A stretch of DNA of 64,000 bases from Mariniphaga sediminis (GCF_003573545.1 NZ_QWET01000006.1:248001-312000), one strand, 5' to 3'; positions 8,798 through 18,981 are shown, counted from the first letter of the stretch. A program made the numbers and translations. Notes: generated from the sequence alone by a model not told the origin.

Positions 8798-9712
8798 TTA
8801 AAATTCTATGCCATTCAATGCTTCTTCAATTATTCTTCGCTCCGGAGACTTAAACCGGTGAAAGGGTTCAGCCATAAAATCGGAACAAATTCCGCATAGA
8901 GATAAAGCGCATTTAAGGCCTTTCAAATAACTTGAACCGTAATGGCCGACATTATATATTGAAGCGCTAATTTGCATTACTTTTTGCTGGAGTTTATTAA
9001 TCTCAATAAAATCTTTTTTTACTGCTGCATTATACAAGTCAACATAAAGTTTTGGATATAGATTTGCACCACCATTTACTCCCCCATGTCCTCCCGTCAG
9101 AACAAACTCAGCCATAAACTCCTCAGGACCAACAAAAAAAGCAAAGTCCTTTTTTTCGCGCATCAAGTGCTGAACCTGTTTTAAATAAACCAGATTAGAC
9201 GAACTATCCTTCAAGCCAATAATCCCAGGAATTTGTGCTGCAGTGTAAACAGTTTCTGGTGAAATTATTACCTTGGTGTGAATGGGCATATTATACAAAA
9301 AAAGCGGCAACGGTAATTGCAAAACAAGTTTTTCCAGATATTCCAGCAGCTCAGGCTGAGCGGTCGCAAAATAAAAAGGTGGTGCCAATACAACCGCATC
9401 AGCGCCACAATCAGCTGCAAAAGCAGCAAGATTAACGCTTTCAGCAAATGCAGAATCAGTTATACCAACCAAAACCGGGACACGCCCATTTACCAGCCCG
9501 CAGGTTTTCCTGATTAATTCCCTGCGCAGCTTATAACTTAAACTGGCAAATTCTCCAGTTGTGCCTAAAATAAAAACTCCGTGCACCCCGCCTGCAATGG
9601 TGTGCTCAACTAACCGCTCCAATCCTTCAACATCAAGCGTGTCATTATCAAGCAAAGGAGTAACGAGTGGAGGGATAATACCAGTTAAAGGCATTTTTAA
9701 TTTGCTTTGCAT
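8798..9712 (-). CDS. DapA/NanA-family class I aldolase
   Basis: The 304-residue protein is a complete DHDPS/N-acetylneuraminate-lyase TIM barrel. Seen are the GTTGEFASLS loop (about 50-59), the LYNMP tyrosine (Tyr140) and the Schiff-base lysine in GLKDSS (Lys168). There is no signal peptide, so it acts in the cytoplasm, unlike most of its neighbours. Family members cleave or form 2-keto acids such as sialic acid, 2-keto-3-deoxy sugar acids or dihydrodipicolinate. In a PUL, cleavage of a 2-keto(-deoxy) acid derived from the imported glycan is more likely than lysine synthesis. A sialidase-fold gene upstream could suggest sialic acid, but the exact substrate cannot be read from sequence. Confidence 0.88.
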   Translation of the reverse strand: MQSKLKMPLTGIIPPLVTPLLDNDTLDVEGLERLVEHTIAGGVHGVFILGTTGEFASLSYKLRRELIRKTCGLVNGRVPVLVGITDSAFAESVNLAAFAADCGADAVVLAPPFYFATAQPELLEYLEKLVLQLPLPLFLYNMPIHTKVIISPETVYTAAQIPGIIGLKDSSSNLVYLKQVQHLMREKKDFAFFVGPEEFMAEFVLTGGHGGVNGGANLYPKLYVDLYNAAVKKDFIEINKLQQKVMQISASIYNVGHYGSSYLKGLKCALSLCGICSDFMAEPFHRFKSPERRIIEEALNGIEF

Positions 9713-9733
9713 GTGTTGTTATTCTATTAAATG

Positions 9734-11152
9734 TTATTCATTGTTGTTCTTTTTCCAGATTGGCCCGCCCTGATATTTTACACCTACGGAGTAACGTTCA
9801 CTCGGCACATGGGCTTCGTCCATTATTTTTTCTATTTTACTAACAATTTCCGGATAACTTTCAGCTAAATCATTAGTTTCTCCCATATCATTATTTAAAT
9901 CATAAAGCTGAATTTTTGCATGTTGTCCAAGTCGGATTCCCTTCCAGTTTTCAAAGCGAACTGCCTGATCGTACCTGTCCCGGCAATGTCCATAGTCCCA
10001 GTAAAGGTATTTATGTTTTTTCGCCTGCTTTTTCCCGGTAAGTCTATTTACTACCGAAATGCCATCTGTTGTTTCAGGCGGAGTTACTCCTGCCAATTCA
10101 GCAAAAGTGGACATCATATCCTGAAAGGCAATAATTTCATTGCTGGTTTTTCCTTCCGGAATTCTTCCGGACCACCGAGCGATAAAGGGCACACGAATTC
10201 CTCCTTCTGTCAAGTCTCCTTTATACCCACGAAAAGGACCATTTGTATTAAAATCTGTCCAAATTGCACTATGTCCACCGTTATCACTTGTAAAAATTAT
10301 CAGGGTATTGTCTCCCATTCCTAATTCATCAACCAAATCAACAATACGACCTGCATCCCGGTCTAACATGTGAACCATCGCCGCATACTTTTTAGATTGT
10401 TCATCCCAATTTTTATCCCCGTAAGGTTCTGTAGAAGGAACAGTAAATCTGTCTTCATCTTCCGATCGTGATGAAAAATGAGGTAAGGTAAAAGCAACAT
10501 ACAAAAAAAACGGTTCACTGTGCGAGTCTCGGATAAATTGTAACGCCCGATCTGTGATTAAGTTATGACTGTAATGTTGTTTAGTCTCAGTATTTCCAGG
10601 AAGTTCACACCGGTAATTATTTTCTGGACGATAGCTGTCGTCCAGGTATTCTGTATAATAATAATGTGCATGATCCTGGTTTAAATAACCAAACCACATA
10701 TCAAACCCCTGATTTGTAGCGGCCCCGACAGTACCGGCGTCACCCAGCGACCACTTGCCCACACCGCCACACCGGTAACCGGCCTGCTTTAGAATTTCGG
10801 CAACGGTAACATCGTCTTCCTGAAGGTAAGTAGAATAATGTGGAATATTATCGCGGGCTGGGGTATGCCCGTTGTGAAGCCCGGTCATTAGTACACTTCT
10901 TGAGGGAGTGCATACGGGGCCTCCGGCATAAGCCTGGGTAAAACGAATTCCTTCAGAAGCAAGTTTATCAATATTTGGTGTTTTAATTCTTTCCTGCCCG
11001 TAGCAACCTAAATCACCATAACCTAAATCATCAGCCATTATAAAAATAATATTGGGATTATTACCTTTATAATCAGAAGCTTTTATCAAGCAAACGCTAA
11101 ACATACTACTGAATAGAAAAAATATTGTTCTTAACATATATTTGAAAACCAT
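9734..11152 (-). CDS. S1-family sulfatase (Cys type)
   Basis: Sulfatases hydrolyse sulfate esters and use a formylglycine made from Cys or Ser. This 472-residue protein has a hydrophobic signal (about 6-24), the metal-binding MADDLGYGDLGCYG block (Asp41, Asp42), and the CTPSR maturation motif with Cys81 as the residue to be converted. The FTSDNGG block and a C-terminal NDLAESYPEI tail complete the family. The GHTPARDN segment after the active site resembles GHARVRGN in the sulfatase at 25432-26958, so the two probably belong to related subfamilies. It lies between the aldolase gene (21 bp) and another sulfatase (45 bp). The sulfate position attacked is unknown. Confidence 0.95.
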   Translation of the reverse strand: MVFKYMLRTIFFLFSSMFSVCLIKASDYKGNNPNIIFIMADDLGYGDLGCYGQERIKTPNIDKLASEGIRFTQAYAGGPVCTPSRSVLMTGLHNGHTPARDNIPHYSTYLQEDDVTVAEILKQAGYRCGGVGKWSLGDAGTVGAATNQGFDMWFGYLNQDHAHYYYTEYLDDSYRPENNYRCELPGNTETKQHYSHNLITDRALQFIRDSHSEPFFLYVAFTLPHFSSRSEDEDRFTVPSTEPYGDKNWDEQSKKYAAMVHMLDRDAGRIVDLVDELGMGDNTLIIFTSDNGGHSAIWTDFNTNGPFRGYKGDLTEGGIRVPFIARWSGRIPEGKTSNEIIAFQDMMSTFAELAGVTPPETTDGISVVNRLTGKKQAKKHKYLYWDYGHCRDRYDQAVRFENWKGIRLGQHAKIQLYDLNNDMGETNDLAESYPEIVSKIEKIMDEAHVPSERYSVGVKYQGGPIWKKNNNE

Positions 11153-11197
11153 ATATCTAATATTTATTGTCCTATTGAAAATTTGAAATATAATTAG

Positions 11198-12664
11198 TTA
11201 TTCATCTCTATATCCTTCAGTATAGTTTGGATTTAAAGAGTGCATAACCGGATCCATTTTTTTTAGCCAACTGTCAAACGCACGTTTTAATTCATTTACT
11301 TTCTCAGGGTGACTATCAGCCAGGTTTTGGCTTTCATTTATATCGTATTTTATATTGAATAATTCAATCTTTTCGGGATCATAGTGCTCTATAAGTTTAA
11401 AATCACCTTTACGAATTGCATAGCCAGGCATTTTAGCCTGAGGACTGTAATGGGGATAATACCAGCATAATTGTTCCCTTTTCAAAGTTTTGCTATGCCT
11501 CAGCACAGGAATAAGACTTAATCCATCAATATCTTTGGCAGGTTTAACTCCTTTGCCAATTATTTCCATAATGGTTGGATAAATATCGTCACTGATAACC
11601 GGAACATCGCAGGTAGTATTTGCTCCAACTTTTCCTGGCCATTTAATAATCAAGGGAACACGGATACCTCCTTCATAAAGGAATCCTTTCCCTTCTCTCA
11701 ACGGCTTATTGGATGTCGCTCTTTGTTCTCCTCCATTATCACTATAGAATATTATAATCGTATTATCCGATAAATTCATTTTTTGTAGTTCAAACAGAAG
11801 ACGGCCAATGTTGGTATCCATATTTTCAATCATTGCTGCATACACCGCACTTTTTTGGGATTTATTTTTTTTTAGTTTTTTTTCATATTTCCTTACCAGA
11901 GAATCAGGAGCTTCTAAGGGTGTATGTACGGCATAATGAGATAAATAAATGAAAAAAGGACGTTCTTTATTATTTTTAATAAAATGAATTGCTTCATCGG
12001 TTAGCCGATCGGTCAAATATTCACCCGGTTCTCCTTCCATCATATTCTTAATCTTAGGGTTCCAGTCTGAGTTTGGATTTTTATATGGTCCCCAATATGT
12101 AGGAGGGCTTCCGTGTTCATACCCTGCAATATTAATGTCGAATCCTTGAAGAGTTGGAAAATATTTCTCTTCTTTCCCCACATGCCATTTTCCAATACTA
12201 ATTGACTTGTAGCCAAGTGATTTCAATGCTTCAGGAATCATAATTTCATTTAAATCAACATACATTTTATCATCTGGAGGTATAATCCGCCCGTGTTCCG
12301 GATAACGATGCCGTCCAATAGCGGTAATGTGCCCTGTAAACTGAAGATGCGCAGGATTCTTACCGGTTAATATACTCGCACGCGTTGGAGAACAAACAGC
12401 ACAAGCCGAATAGGCATTTGTAAACATCATTCCTTCTGATCTCAGTTTGTCGATGTTAGGTGTTTCATAGAACTTACTCCCGTAGCATTGCAAATCCTGC
12501 CATCCTAAATCATCTATCAGAATAAAAAGGATATTGGGTTTTTGCTTTTTTGCCATGAGCTGAAAAGGTGAAAAAAGAGCAACAAAAGAAATAACAAATA
12601 CAAAAAAGGAAAATTTCGACATTTTCATCTTTACTTTCTTAATAGAACTCGTATTATAAATCAT
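11198..12664 (-). CDS. S1-family sulfatase (Cys type)
   Basis: The frame gives 488 residues. The ATG at 12664 overlaps the previous stop (ATGA), but an internal Met13 or Met15 directly before the hydrophobic signal (KFSFFVFVISFVALFSP) is an equally good start. The mature part begins with KPNILFILIDDLGWQDLQCYG (metal ligands), then CSPTR with the convertible Cys91, and YSDNGGEQRATSNKPLREGKG with a GGIRVPLIIKWPG block. The LNEIMIPEALKSLGYKS and GKWHVG segments are normal for the family. It has the same general plan as the sulfatases at 22522 and 23951. It is probably periplasmic and translationally coupled to the sialidase-fold gene upstream. Confidence 0.95.
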   Translation of the reverse strand: MIYNTSSIKKVKMKMSKFSFFVFVISFVALFSPFQLMAKKQKPNILFILIDDLGWQDLQCYGSKFYETPNIDKLRSEGMMFTNAYSACAVCSPTRASILTGKNPAHLQFTGHITAIGRHRYPEHGRIIPPDDKMYVDLNEIMIPEALKSLGYKSISIGKWHVGKEEKYFPTLQGFDINIAGYEHGSPPTYWGPYKNPNSDWNPKIKNMMEGEPGEYLTDRLTDEAIHFIKNNKERPFFIYLSHYAVHTPLEAPDSLVRKYEKKLKKNKSQKSAVYAAMIENMDTNIGRLLFELQKMNLSDNTIIIFYSDNGGEQRATSNKPLREGKGFLYEGGIRVPLIIKWPGKVGANTTCDVPVISDDIYPTIMEIIGKGVKPAKDIDGLSLIPVLRHSKTLKREQLCWYYPHYSPQAKMPGYAIRKGDFKLIEHYDPEKIELFNIKYDINESQNLADSHPEKVNELKRAFDSWLKKMDPVMHSLNPNYTEGYRDE

Positions 12665-13698
12665 ATAAAAACCAATTGGACATATTTTACTGTTTTCCTA
12701 TTATAGGTATAAGTAATATGAATTGTGCCATCAGTTCCCTGAATAATTGCAGGATAACTAAATTCCCCTTCAGGCTGGTCTTCAAGGACCAATATATCTT
12801 CCCATTTTTTACCATCATCAGATAATAAAAGCGAAAGCTTATTTCGTCCTTTTTCAACAGGATTACAAATTAGCAGGTGCTTTCCGCTATTCAGCGTTAC
12901 AGCATCGAAACCCGAGTTGTTATTGGGAAGCGATGTGGCCTGAACCGACAACCACGTTTTCCCGTTATCATCTGACCATGTTTCAACAATACTTTTTTCT
13001 TTTGAGCGGCAAAGCATCTGAATTTTCCCGTCTTTATGAAACAGAATGGCAGGTTGAATTGCATTGAATCCATTGTTGTCAATTTCTGTCTTTTTCCAGT
13101 TGTTCAGGTTCTGGTCGGAAGTTTCAGTATAAATTGTCCAATATTCATTTGTTTCATAACTTGTAGGATACAGAATGGTGCCATCAGCCAGCCTTTCCGG
13201 TTTATTTTTTATAGGTCCCAAAAGATTATCGGGAATTGGAATTTCATCTGACCAGGTTTTTCCGTTGTCTTTTGATATTTTGTACAATCCCCACCATTCA
13301 CGTGGACTGGGCCCGACTTTGTAATAAAGAATAATATCTCCGTTATCTCTTTTAAACAGAACCGGGTTCCAGCAAGGATACCTTAGTGTATCATTTATTA
13401 TCCCATCTGCAACAAGTACAGGAGTACTCCACTTTTCGTCTTTTCTTTCAGACGTGTAAATACAAACGTCCGGGTTCTTTTCTTTGGTACCTCCAAACCA
13501 TGCAGTTAACAGTCCATCTCCTGTTTCTACAATTGTTGAGGCATGGCATTGGGGAAACGGCGCATTCTCATATATAAATTCAGAAACTATAATCTTAGGT
13601 TCTATTTCGCCTGATGACTTCTTGCTACTGCATGCACACGGAAATGTTATACCTATTGCAAAAAATATAATAAAAATGTAATAAAAAAACTTTTTCAT
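12661..13698 (-). CDS. Sialidase-fold (BNR repeat) lipoprotein or secreted protein
   Basis: The 345-residue protein has a signal sequence ending at a Cys (FPCACSSKKS), probably a lipoprotein. It then forms a six-bladed propeller of the BNR_2/sialidase type. Seen are CHASTIVETGDGLLTAWFGG near the start, and Asp-box-like repeats (SKDNGKTWSDE, SDDNGKTWLS, SDDGKKWED). Related proteins are annotated as exo-alpha-sialidases, but many such propellers in PULs act on other sugars or have no known activity. A sialidase-type Arg triad could not be confirmed by reading, so I leave the activity open. The gene overlaps the next sulfatase by 4 bp. Confidence 0.8.
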   Translation of the reverse strand: MKKFFYYIFIIFFAIGITFPCACSSKKSSGEIEPKIIVSEFIYENAPFPQCHASTIVETGDGLLTAWFGGTKEKNPDVCIYTSERKDEKWSTPVLVADGIINDTLRYPCWNPVLFKRDNGDIILYYKVGPSPREWWGLYKISKDNGKTWSDEIPIPDNLLGPIKNKPERLADGTILYPTSYETNEYWTIYTETSDQNLNNWKKTEIDNNGFNAIQPAILFHKDGKIQMLCRSKEKSIVETWSDDNGKTWLSVQATSLPNNNSGFDAVTLNSGKHLLICNPVEKGRNKLSLLLSDDGKKWEDILVLEDQPEGEFSYPAIIQGTDGTIHITYTYNRKTVKYVQLVFI

Positions 13699-13769
13699 AA
13701 ACTTAATTTTTGAACTAACTATTAATTAAAATGTCCTTTTTCAAATCATTAAAGGATTGTTTTAAAAAC

Positions 13770-15671
13770 TTATTCATACCAATTTTTACCAATTCCATTT
13801 TCCATTAATACTTTTAATTTATTCAAATGGTTTTGATAGACTCCTCTGGGAGTTGTGTTGTTTTTTCGCGCCAAAGATGCAGCCATTCCAACTACCTCAC
13901 CCATCATGCCGGTTGTACGCATAACACGCACTGTACCCAGCGCAACATGTGTTACACTGATGTTTCGTCCGGCCATAAACAAATTATCAATATTTCTGGA
14001 ATATAAACACCGGTATGGAACTGCATACGGTTCTATTTTAACATGTTTTGCTTCTGACAGAAACGGCTCTTCATTAAAACCTTTCAGGGCAACCGGATAA
14101 TGGAGGTCAATGGTCCAGGTTGCTGTAAAACTTGCATCGGGGAATTCTACCTTGTTTAAAAGGTCTTGTTCTTTTAAAATTGCATCGCCAAGAAGCCTGC
14201 GTGATTCGCGTTTTCCACCGATGTAAGCCACCCACTTTAATTGACAGCCATTGTATTTTTCCTTCTCTTTGCTTTTGTTTTTGAGATAGGACCAGTTCCC
14301 AAAAACAGCACGAAGTCCGTAATCTCTTATGTACTCAATATCTTCAACCTGATCCCAGTAGAATCCGGTTTCCCAGTCCCAGTCGCCGCGTATAAGGTGC
14401 TGAACAGTTTCTTCGTTAAACTGAACAGCCCAGAAGCATTCGGGGAAGGAAGAAGGTTTATCCAGATTTTCCGCATACCACTGCACCGAAGTACCCATTA
14501 CCAAATCGTCCTCATTTTCAGGAGCACTGGGTTCTCCGGTTTCTTTTTTGCTTTCCCTTCCCATCCTGAAATCGGCTCCGGCTAAAAATCCAAGATTACC
14601 GTCGCCAGTGCAATCGGCAAAAAGTTGTCCCTTAAATTTCATCTCCTTGCCGGTAACAATATTTTTTCCGGTAACAGAGATGATTTTGTTTCCTGATTTT
14701 TGGGCCTCAAAAACATGGGTATTTAGAAACAATTCGATGTTTTCCTCCGCCTCAACTATTTTCTGTTTTTTATCGTCGCCATAGTTGCTCTGAGGGCCGG
14801 CATTGTGAATTTTCTTTTCCGGATTCTTTTCAATCACCTCCAAAATTTTTTTACTCCTTTCCATTTCCGGCTCACGATTGGCTTCCCAAAGGGCCCAGTA
14901 GCCGACAGAGCCAATTTCATCAACCAGTTTTCCGAGGTTGGGATAGGGTTGTTGAAAAATGAGTCCCGATAGTCCTACACGTACTTCGGAACTGTTGTTG
15001 CCGCCAAGCACCGGCCTATTTTGAATCAACGCCACTTTGCATCCCAATCTGGCGGCACTAATTGCAGAAGTGATTCCCGCCATTCCACCACCCACTACAA
15101 CTAAATCGAATTCGCCGGCCAGTTGTGGTTGTTCGGGAAGATTCAGATGTGCAGCACGGAAATCTGCCAGCGCATCATTTTCATTGGGAGGAATGAATTC
15201 CGTATTTTTTGTCAAAAAAATAGCATCACAGCGGCCATTGAATCCGGTCAAATCATGCAGTTCGATTTCAACCTGCCCTTTGTTTAGTTGAATTGTACCA
15301 CCTTCCTGCCAGTGCCATTCCGATCCCTCTGTGCCGAATGATACTTTTAAAGGTTTTTCATCGAACAGCAACTGAAACTTTCCGGGAGTTCCCGGAACAC
15401 CCCACGGGGCAACCCAGTTTCGGGTGCGCACCCACACCCGGTATTCTCCCTCTTCGGGGATGCTAATCTGCGTTGTCGCATTTTCAACCGGAATTCCCAA
15501 ACCGTGCGCCATCATATAAGGTGAACCCATTTGATCCATACTTTGCTGGTCGATTACCCAACCGCCCCTGTTTTCAAAGCTTTCGGCTTCAATAAAAATT
15601 ATTTGGGCATTTATTGAGAATGTTCCTAAAAATATCAGAGAAATTGTTGCTAAAATTTTGTGTTTCATCAT
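13770..15671 (-). CDS. Secreted FAD-dependent oxidoreductase with N-terminal beta domain
   Basis: The 633-residue protein has a signal peptide (about 1-22, IFLGTFSINAQ). An N-terminal beta-sandwich-like domain (about 23-155) begins FIEAESFENRGGW and contains a YRVWVRTRNW strand, as in golvesin/xanthan-lyase-like modules. The main part is an FAD_oxidored domain with the dinucleotide motif VVVGGGMAGITSA (Gly194-Gly199) and a conserved NRPVLGGNNSSEVRVG segment. The DCTGDGNLGFLAGADFRMGRE block and the late NLFMAGRNISVTH motif are typical of this family. It probably oxidises sugars or cofactors outside the cytoplasm; electron acceptor and substrate are unknown. It belongs to the same run as the exported Gfo/Idh enzyme. 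Confidence 0.88.
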   Translation of the reverse strand: MMKHKILATISLIFLGTFSINAQIIFIEAESFENRGGWVIDQQSMDQMGSPYMMAHGLGIPVENATTQISIPEEGEYRVWVRTRNWVAPWGVPGTPGKFQLLFDEKPLKVSFGTEGSEWHWQEGGTIQLNKGQVEIELHDLTGFNGRCDAIFLTKNTEFIPPNENDALADFRAAHLNLPEQPQLAGEFDLVVVGGGMAGITSAISAARLGCKVALIQNRPVLGGNNSSEVRVGLSGLIFQQPYPNLGKLVDEIGSVGYWALWEANREPEMERSKKILEVIEKNPEKKIHNAGPQSNYGDDKKQKIVEAEENIELFLNTHVFEAQKSGNKIISVTGKNIVTGKEMKFKGQLFADCTGDGNLGFLAGADFRMGRESKKETGEPSAPENEDDLVMGTSVQWYAENLDKPSSFPECFWAVQFNEETVQHLIRGDWDWETGFYWDQVEDIEYIRDYGLRAVFGNWSYLKNKSKEKEKYNGCQLKWVAYIGGKRESRRLLGDAILKEQDLLNKVEFPDASFTATWTIDLHYPVALKGFNEEPFLSEAKHVKIEPYAVPYRCLYSRNIDNLFMAGRNISVTHVALGTVRVMRTTGMMGEVVGMAASLARKNNTTPRGVYQNHLNKLKVLMENGIGKNWYE

Positions 15672-15734
15672 TGATTATTAGTTTCGTCATCAAGACTTTT
15701 ACATACATCTAATTACGTTGGTAAATTGCAGTAT

Positions 15735-18062
15735 TTATTTTCTAATTATCCAAACTTCTGCAACGGGTGCTCCCCTCTCTCCTTTTGCACATGTCCACGA
15801 CAATTCCATTTTGCCCGATGAATAAGCTTCCCGGGGAAGGTTAAACTCCTGAATGGGTTTCCCTTCAGTGTTTATAAAGTTATGAACAATGTATTTTCTG
15901 TTGGCCACAAGTTTTATTTTCGACTGCCCCCTGCCTATTCCACCCGTGTAATTTATACGGATATTATATGCTGAACCAGGGTCAAGGTTTTCGTACACCA
16001 AAACCAAAGGTTCCTCGTAAAGTGTACCCATCTGAACCTTCCAGGAAACAGGCATCGGAACCGACCCCCTGATGTAATTCCTGCGTGGATAAAAATGCGT
16101 TCCGGGATCTTCTTCAGCTTTCTTTTTTGATTGTACCCGGTTAAAAGATGCTTCTGTACCCAAATTGTCATAAAAGCCTCCGGGGCCAGGATTAGTGCGG
16201 TTTAAAATTTTGTTAACCATTTGCAACCGTTTAAGCTCGCCTGATACGCTTTTTATCACCTCAAACTGACTTAAAAGCCACTCCGAGTTATTAAGAGAGA
16301 CGTCAATACGGTCCACAAACTCACATTTTTGAAATTCTGACATCCATCGTGGATTCGCTCCCTCAAAAAGAGAATTATACAACTCATTGATTTTCATCTT
16401 ATAATCATTTTCCACAGGATATTCAGCAGCTTCATTCAGCACTTTCGTTGCCTGGGCAATAGATTGCATTGTGCCCAAATTCTGCGCATCCCGTAAAACT
16501 TCCATTGCTCTATATTCCAACACATTTTCATACATCAGACGTTGTTTCTGGTACGCATCGTAATAAGCCCTGATAAGCCCTGACTGAAAGCGTGGGTTTT
16601 GCAGAACTTCAGGTTCTGCCATTTGTTCCATCTCCTGCCATTGCAAAAGGGTTTTTTCAATATTTTCGTTTTCAATCAGCGGCCCCTTAAGGTTTTCTTC
16701 CAGAGCAAGAATACCCTGAGCAATACTTTCAGCATAATCAGGTCCAATAAACAGCCGGGCATAGTCACGAAGAGTTTCTACAACAGGTATATCCGTGTTC
16801 CAGTCCTGGTCACTCCATACAAATTTATTCACATCATCGCTGTTTCCTTCTGAATAAGGACGTGCGCCGACAACCAGATTAGCATATAAATTATGAATAT
16901 GCTTAAACCCTGTCGGACGTGGCTGAATTGACATCCTACTCAGTGTATGGGCAAAAACCCAGTCCAATTCAGGAGCAGGATACTGGCAACCAAACAAATG
17001 AGTGATATCCGGAAACCGGCGAACAGGAATATCTTCCCTTACAATATCTCTTACTTCATCGAGAGGAACCCGGGTCCACGGACCAAATACCACGCCTCCA
17101 AACCAGGGATAGTCCTTGTTAACATACTCAAAAAAAGAACGATACCATTCCTCAGTCGCTTTTCCTTTGTTATTATTTTGAGGGGAAACCCAAATCCTTG
17201 CATCAGGATGATATTCCAACAGGACTGGAGCCAGTTTTTCGAGCCAGTTAAATAAAACATCGGGTTCCAAATCACCCGGATCGCCACCGGGAACAAAAAC
17301 TTCGTTTAGTTTTGGCATATTCCTGAATATTGTTTCTCTTTTTTCCAGCTCCTTTCTAATTCCTTCAGCTGACTGAAAATCGTCTCCCACATTCGCCATA
17401 TATATAGAAATATCCATACCATATTTCATGGCTAATTTTGCTTCAGCCGGGCTGCTAACAGAAACATGGTTTAATCCGAAATAGATTAATTCTCTGAGAT
17501 ATTGCTCAAAAAGAGATTTTGTCTGAAACATACTGTCGCCTGTAAAATGGTACGTAATATGATGGCCTCGAATTGGCATCTTCGGAGATGACGAAACAGA
17601 CAATGAATCCGGTAACCTGATGTCATTATTTTTTAATTCCATTTTTCGAAGCAGGTATCCAATACCGTACATTACACCGCGCTTGTCAAAACCTGCAACC
17701 AATATGATCTTATTATCAGGAAGCATTGTAATTTTATACCCTTCCGGGCTTGTTGTAGGAAGCTTTTTTAAACCTGATTCAAAATCTTCCCGTAACGATG
17801 AAATTTCGTTTTCCAATCCAACTACAATGGTCGGGGTACGAAAATTATCGGGATCTGTCCCCATAGGTAAATGAACACCTGCCTTCAGTGCAATTTCGTC
17901 ATGAAGCATTTGCGCAGCCAGCTTGGACTTTCCACTACTCATAGCAGGATAAAAAATTGTACAATCCGTAAAATTTATATACCGGGCTTGCAAACTACCT
18001 GCAATAAATACTCCTAAAAACGTTCCTGTTAATATTCTTAAAAGTCTTTTATTCTGTATCAT
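15735..18062 (-). CDS. Putative secreted glycosidase with GH20/GH67-type N-terminal domain
   Basis: I start the gene at the ATG at 18062 (MIQNKRLLRILTG, 776 residues), directly before a signal peptide; the frame runs back to 18149, but that would overlap the upstream gene by 101 bp. With this start the overlap is 14 bp. Residues after the signal form the alpha/beta domain found before the barrel in GH20, GH67 and GH84 enzymes (KLAAQMLHDEI, TIVVGLEN, PEGYKI, GFDKRGVMYGIGYLLRKME). A TIM barrel follows (RGHHITYHFTGDS, LRELIYFGLNHVSVS), then a helical region and a beta domain at the end. Catalytic residues were not assigned. Cleavage of a glucuronide or hexosaminide is possible but unproven. Confidence 0.72.
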   Translation of the reverse strand: MIQNKRLLRILTGTFLGVFIAGSLQARYINFTDCTIFYPAMSSGKSKLAAQMLHDEIALKAGVHLPMGTDPDNFRTPTIVVGLENEISSLREDFESGLKKLPTTSPEGYKITMLPDNKIILVAGFDKRGVMYGIGYLLRKMELKNNDIRLPDSLSVSSSPKMPIRGHHITYHFTGDSMFQTKSLFEQYLRELIYFGLNHVSVSSPAEAKLAMKYGMDISIYMANVGDDFQSAEGIRKELEKRETIFRNMPKLNEVFVPGGDPGDLEPDVLFNWLEKLAPVLLEYHPDARIWVSPQNNNKGKATEEWYRSFFEYVNKDYPWFGGVVFGPWTRVPLDEVRDIVREDIPVRRFPDITHLFGCQYPAPELDWVFAHTLSRMSIQPRPTGFKHIHNLYANLVVGARPYSEGNSDDVNKFVWSDQDWNTDIPVVETLRDYARLFIGPDYAESIAQGILALEENLKGPLIENENIEKTLLQWQEMEQMAEPEVLQNPRFQSGLIRAYYDAYQKQRLMYENVLEYRAMEVLRDAQNLGTMQSIAQATKVLNEAAEYPVENDYKMKINELYNSLFEGANPRWMSEFQKCEFVDRIDVSLNNSEWLLSQFEVIKSVSGELKRLQMVNKILNRTNPGPGGFYDNLGTEASFNRVQSKKKAEEDPGTHFYPRRNYIRGSVPMPVSWKVQMGTLYEEPLVLVYENLDPGSAYNIRINYTGGIGRGQSKIKLVANRKYIVHNFINTEGKPIQEFNLPREAYSSGKMELSWTCAKGERGAPVAEVWIIRK

Positions 18063-18981
18063 TTTCAAGCACATTTCGGCAATACTCAACACATTTTGCA
18101 ACTTCTGTAATAGCATTCGAATCTTCAGACACAGGGTATTCCAATTCAATATCGCAAACTATTGGCCATTGTTTTTCTTTTATGAGATTCAGAATTTCAG
18201 TAACAGGCGTATCTCCCTGTCCAAAAGGCCGGTTTGTATCTGGCTCGGCAGCATCCGGACCAGTTTTATCTTTAATGTGGATACTTGCAATCCTTTCGTG
18301 CAACTTTTCAAGAATAACATTGGGATGTGTTCCTGTTGCTCCGTAAAAATGCCCCACATCGAAGTTTAACATCATCTTGGGGCTGTAAGCAAGAAATTTT
18401 TCGAAATTAAAACCGGGGGTTCCAGGTTGACCGTGATTATGGAAAATGACGTACAGGTTATGTTTTTCGGCAAACGGAGCCAGGCGTTCTGCTGCTTCCT
18501 CTGAAATTTCCATGGTAATTCCCATTGCCCCGAGAGCCCTGCACACATTAAACGCATAATCGATTTCTTCGTCAGTCCAGCGTCTGCACCGCATTTTTAC
18601 AATATGAATGTTGACTCCCTTATCGTTAAACATTTTGCGGATATTTTTAAATTTATCCATTGAGACCGTTTTGCGCCATTCTTTTATTTCCTCCCGATCT
18701 TCCGGTATGCCGGCATACGCTTCTAGTGGCGTTCCCATCAGTTCAACCGACCCAATTCCCGATTTTACGGCATAATCCAAAATGGCAGGCAATGACTGGT
18801 CGGGCATACTCCGATAGCTATAAGTTATCGTTCCAATTTGTACTCCTTGAAAATTCGATTTATTTTTCCCTGAAACACAGCCATTTACCAAGAAACCCAA
18901 ACACAGACTAAACACTAGAATAATACCTGGCAAGGCAAATGAATGGAGTTTTTTTGTTTTGAATAATTTTTTTTTCATCAC
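18049..18981 (-). CDS. Exported TIM-barrel sugar isomerase/epimerase-like lipoprotein
   Basis: The 310-residue protein has a lipoprotein signal (LCLGFLVNGC, Cys35) followed by an AP-endonuclease-2/xylose-isomerase-like TIM barrel. Metal-site landmarks are visible: VELMG, HIVKMR, VIFHNHGQPG, LNFDVGHFYG, SIHIKDK and CDIELEYP. Cytoplasmic relatives isomerise sugar phosphates, but an exported version has no phosphate donor available. In gut Bacteroides, exported members act with Gfo/Idh dehydrogenases in the 3-keto-glycoside route, where oxidation at C3 allows elimination of the glycosidic bond. The adjacent Gfo/Idh gene (12 bp upstream) makes that role plausible here. That assignment is inference. 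Confidence 0.85.
   Translation of the reverse strand: MMKKKLFKTKKLHSFALPGIILVFSLCLGFLVNGCVSGKNKSNFQGVQIGTITYSYRSMPDQSLPAILDYAVKSGIGSVELMGTPLEAYAGIPEDREEIKEWRKTVSMDKFKNIRKMFNDKGVNIHIVKMRCRRWTDEEIDYAFNVCRALGAMGITMEISEEAAERLAPFAEKHNLYVIFHNHGQPGTPGFNFEKFLAYSPKMMLNFDVGHFYGATGTHPNVILEKLHERIASIHIKDKTGPDAAEPDTNRPFGQGDTPVTEILNLIKEKQWPIVCDIELEYPVSEDSNAITEVAKCVEYCRNVLENDTE

Noticed and set aside
8798-9712. Dihydrodipicolinate synthase (dapA) or sialate lyase (nanA) as a specific call
   Set aside because: The family residues are present in both; the PUL context argues against lysine synthesis but does not decide the substrate.
12661-13698. Firm call as an exo-alpha-sialidase
   Set aside because: The fold and Asp-boxes fit, but the catalytic Arg triad and Tyr were not confirmed by reading, so only the fold is claimed.
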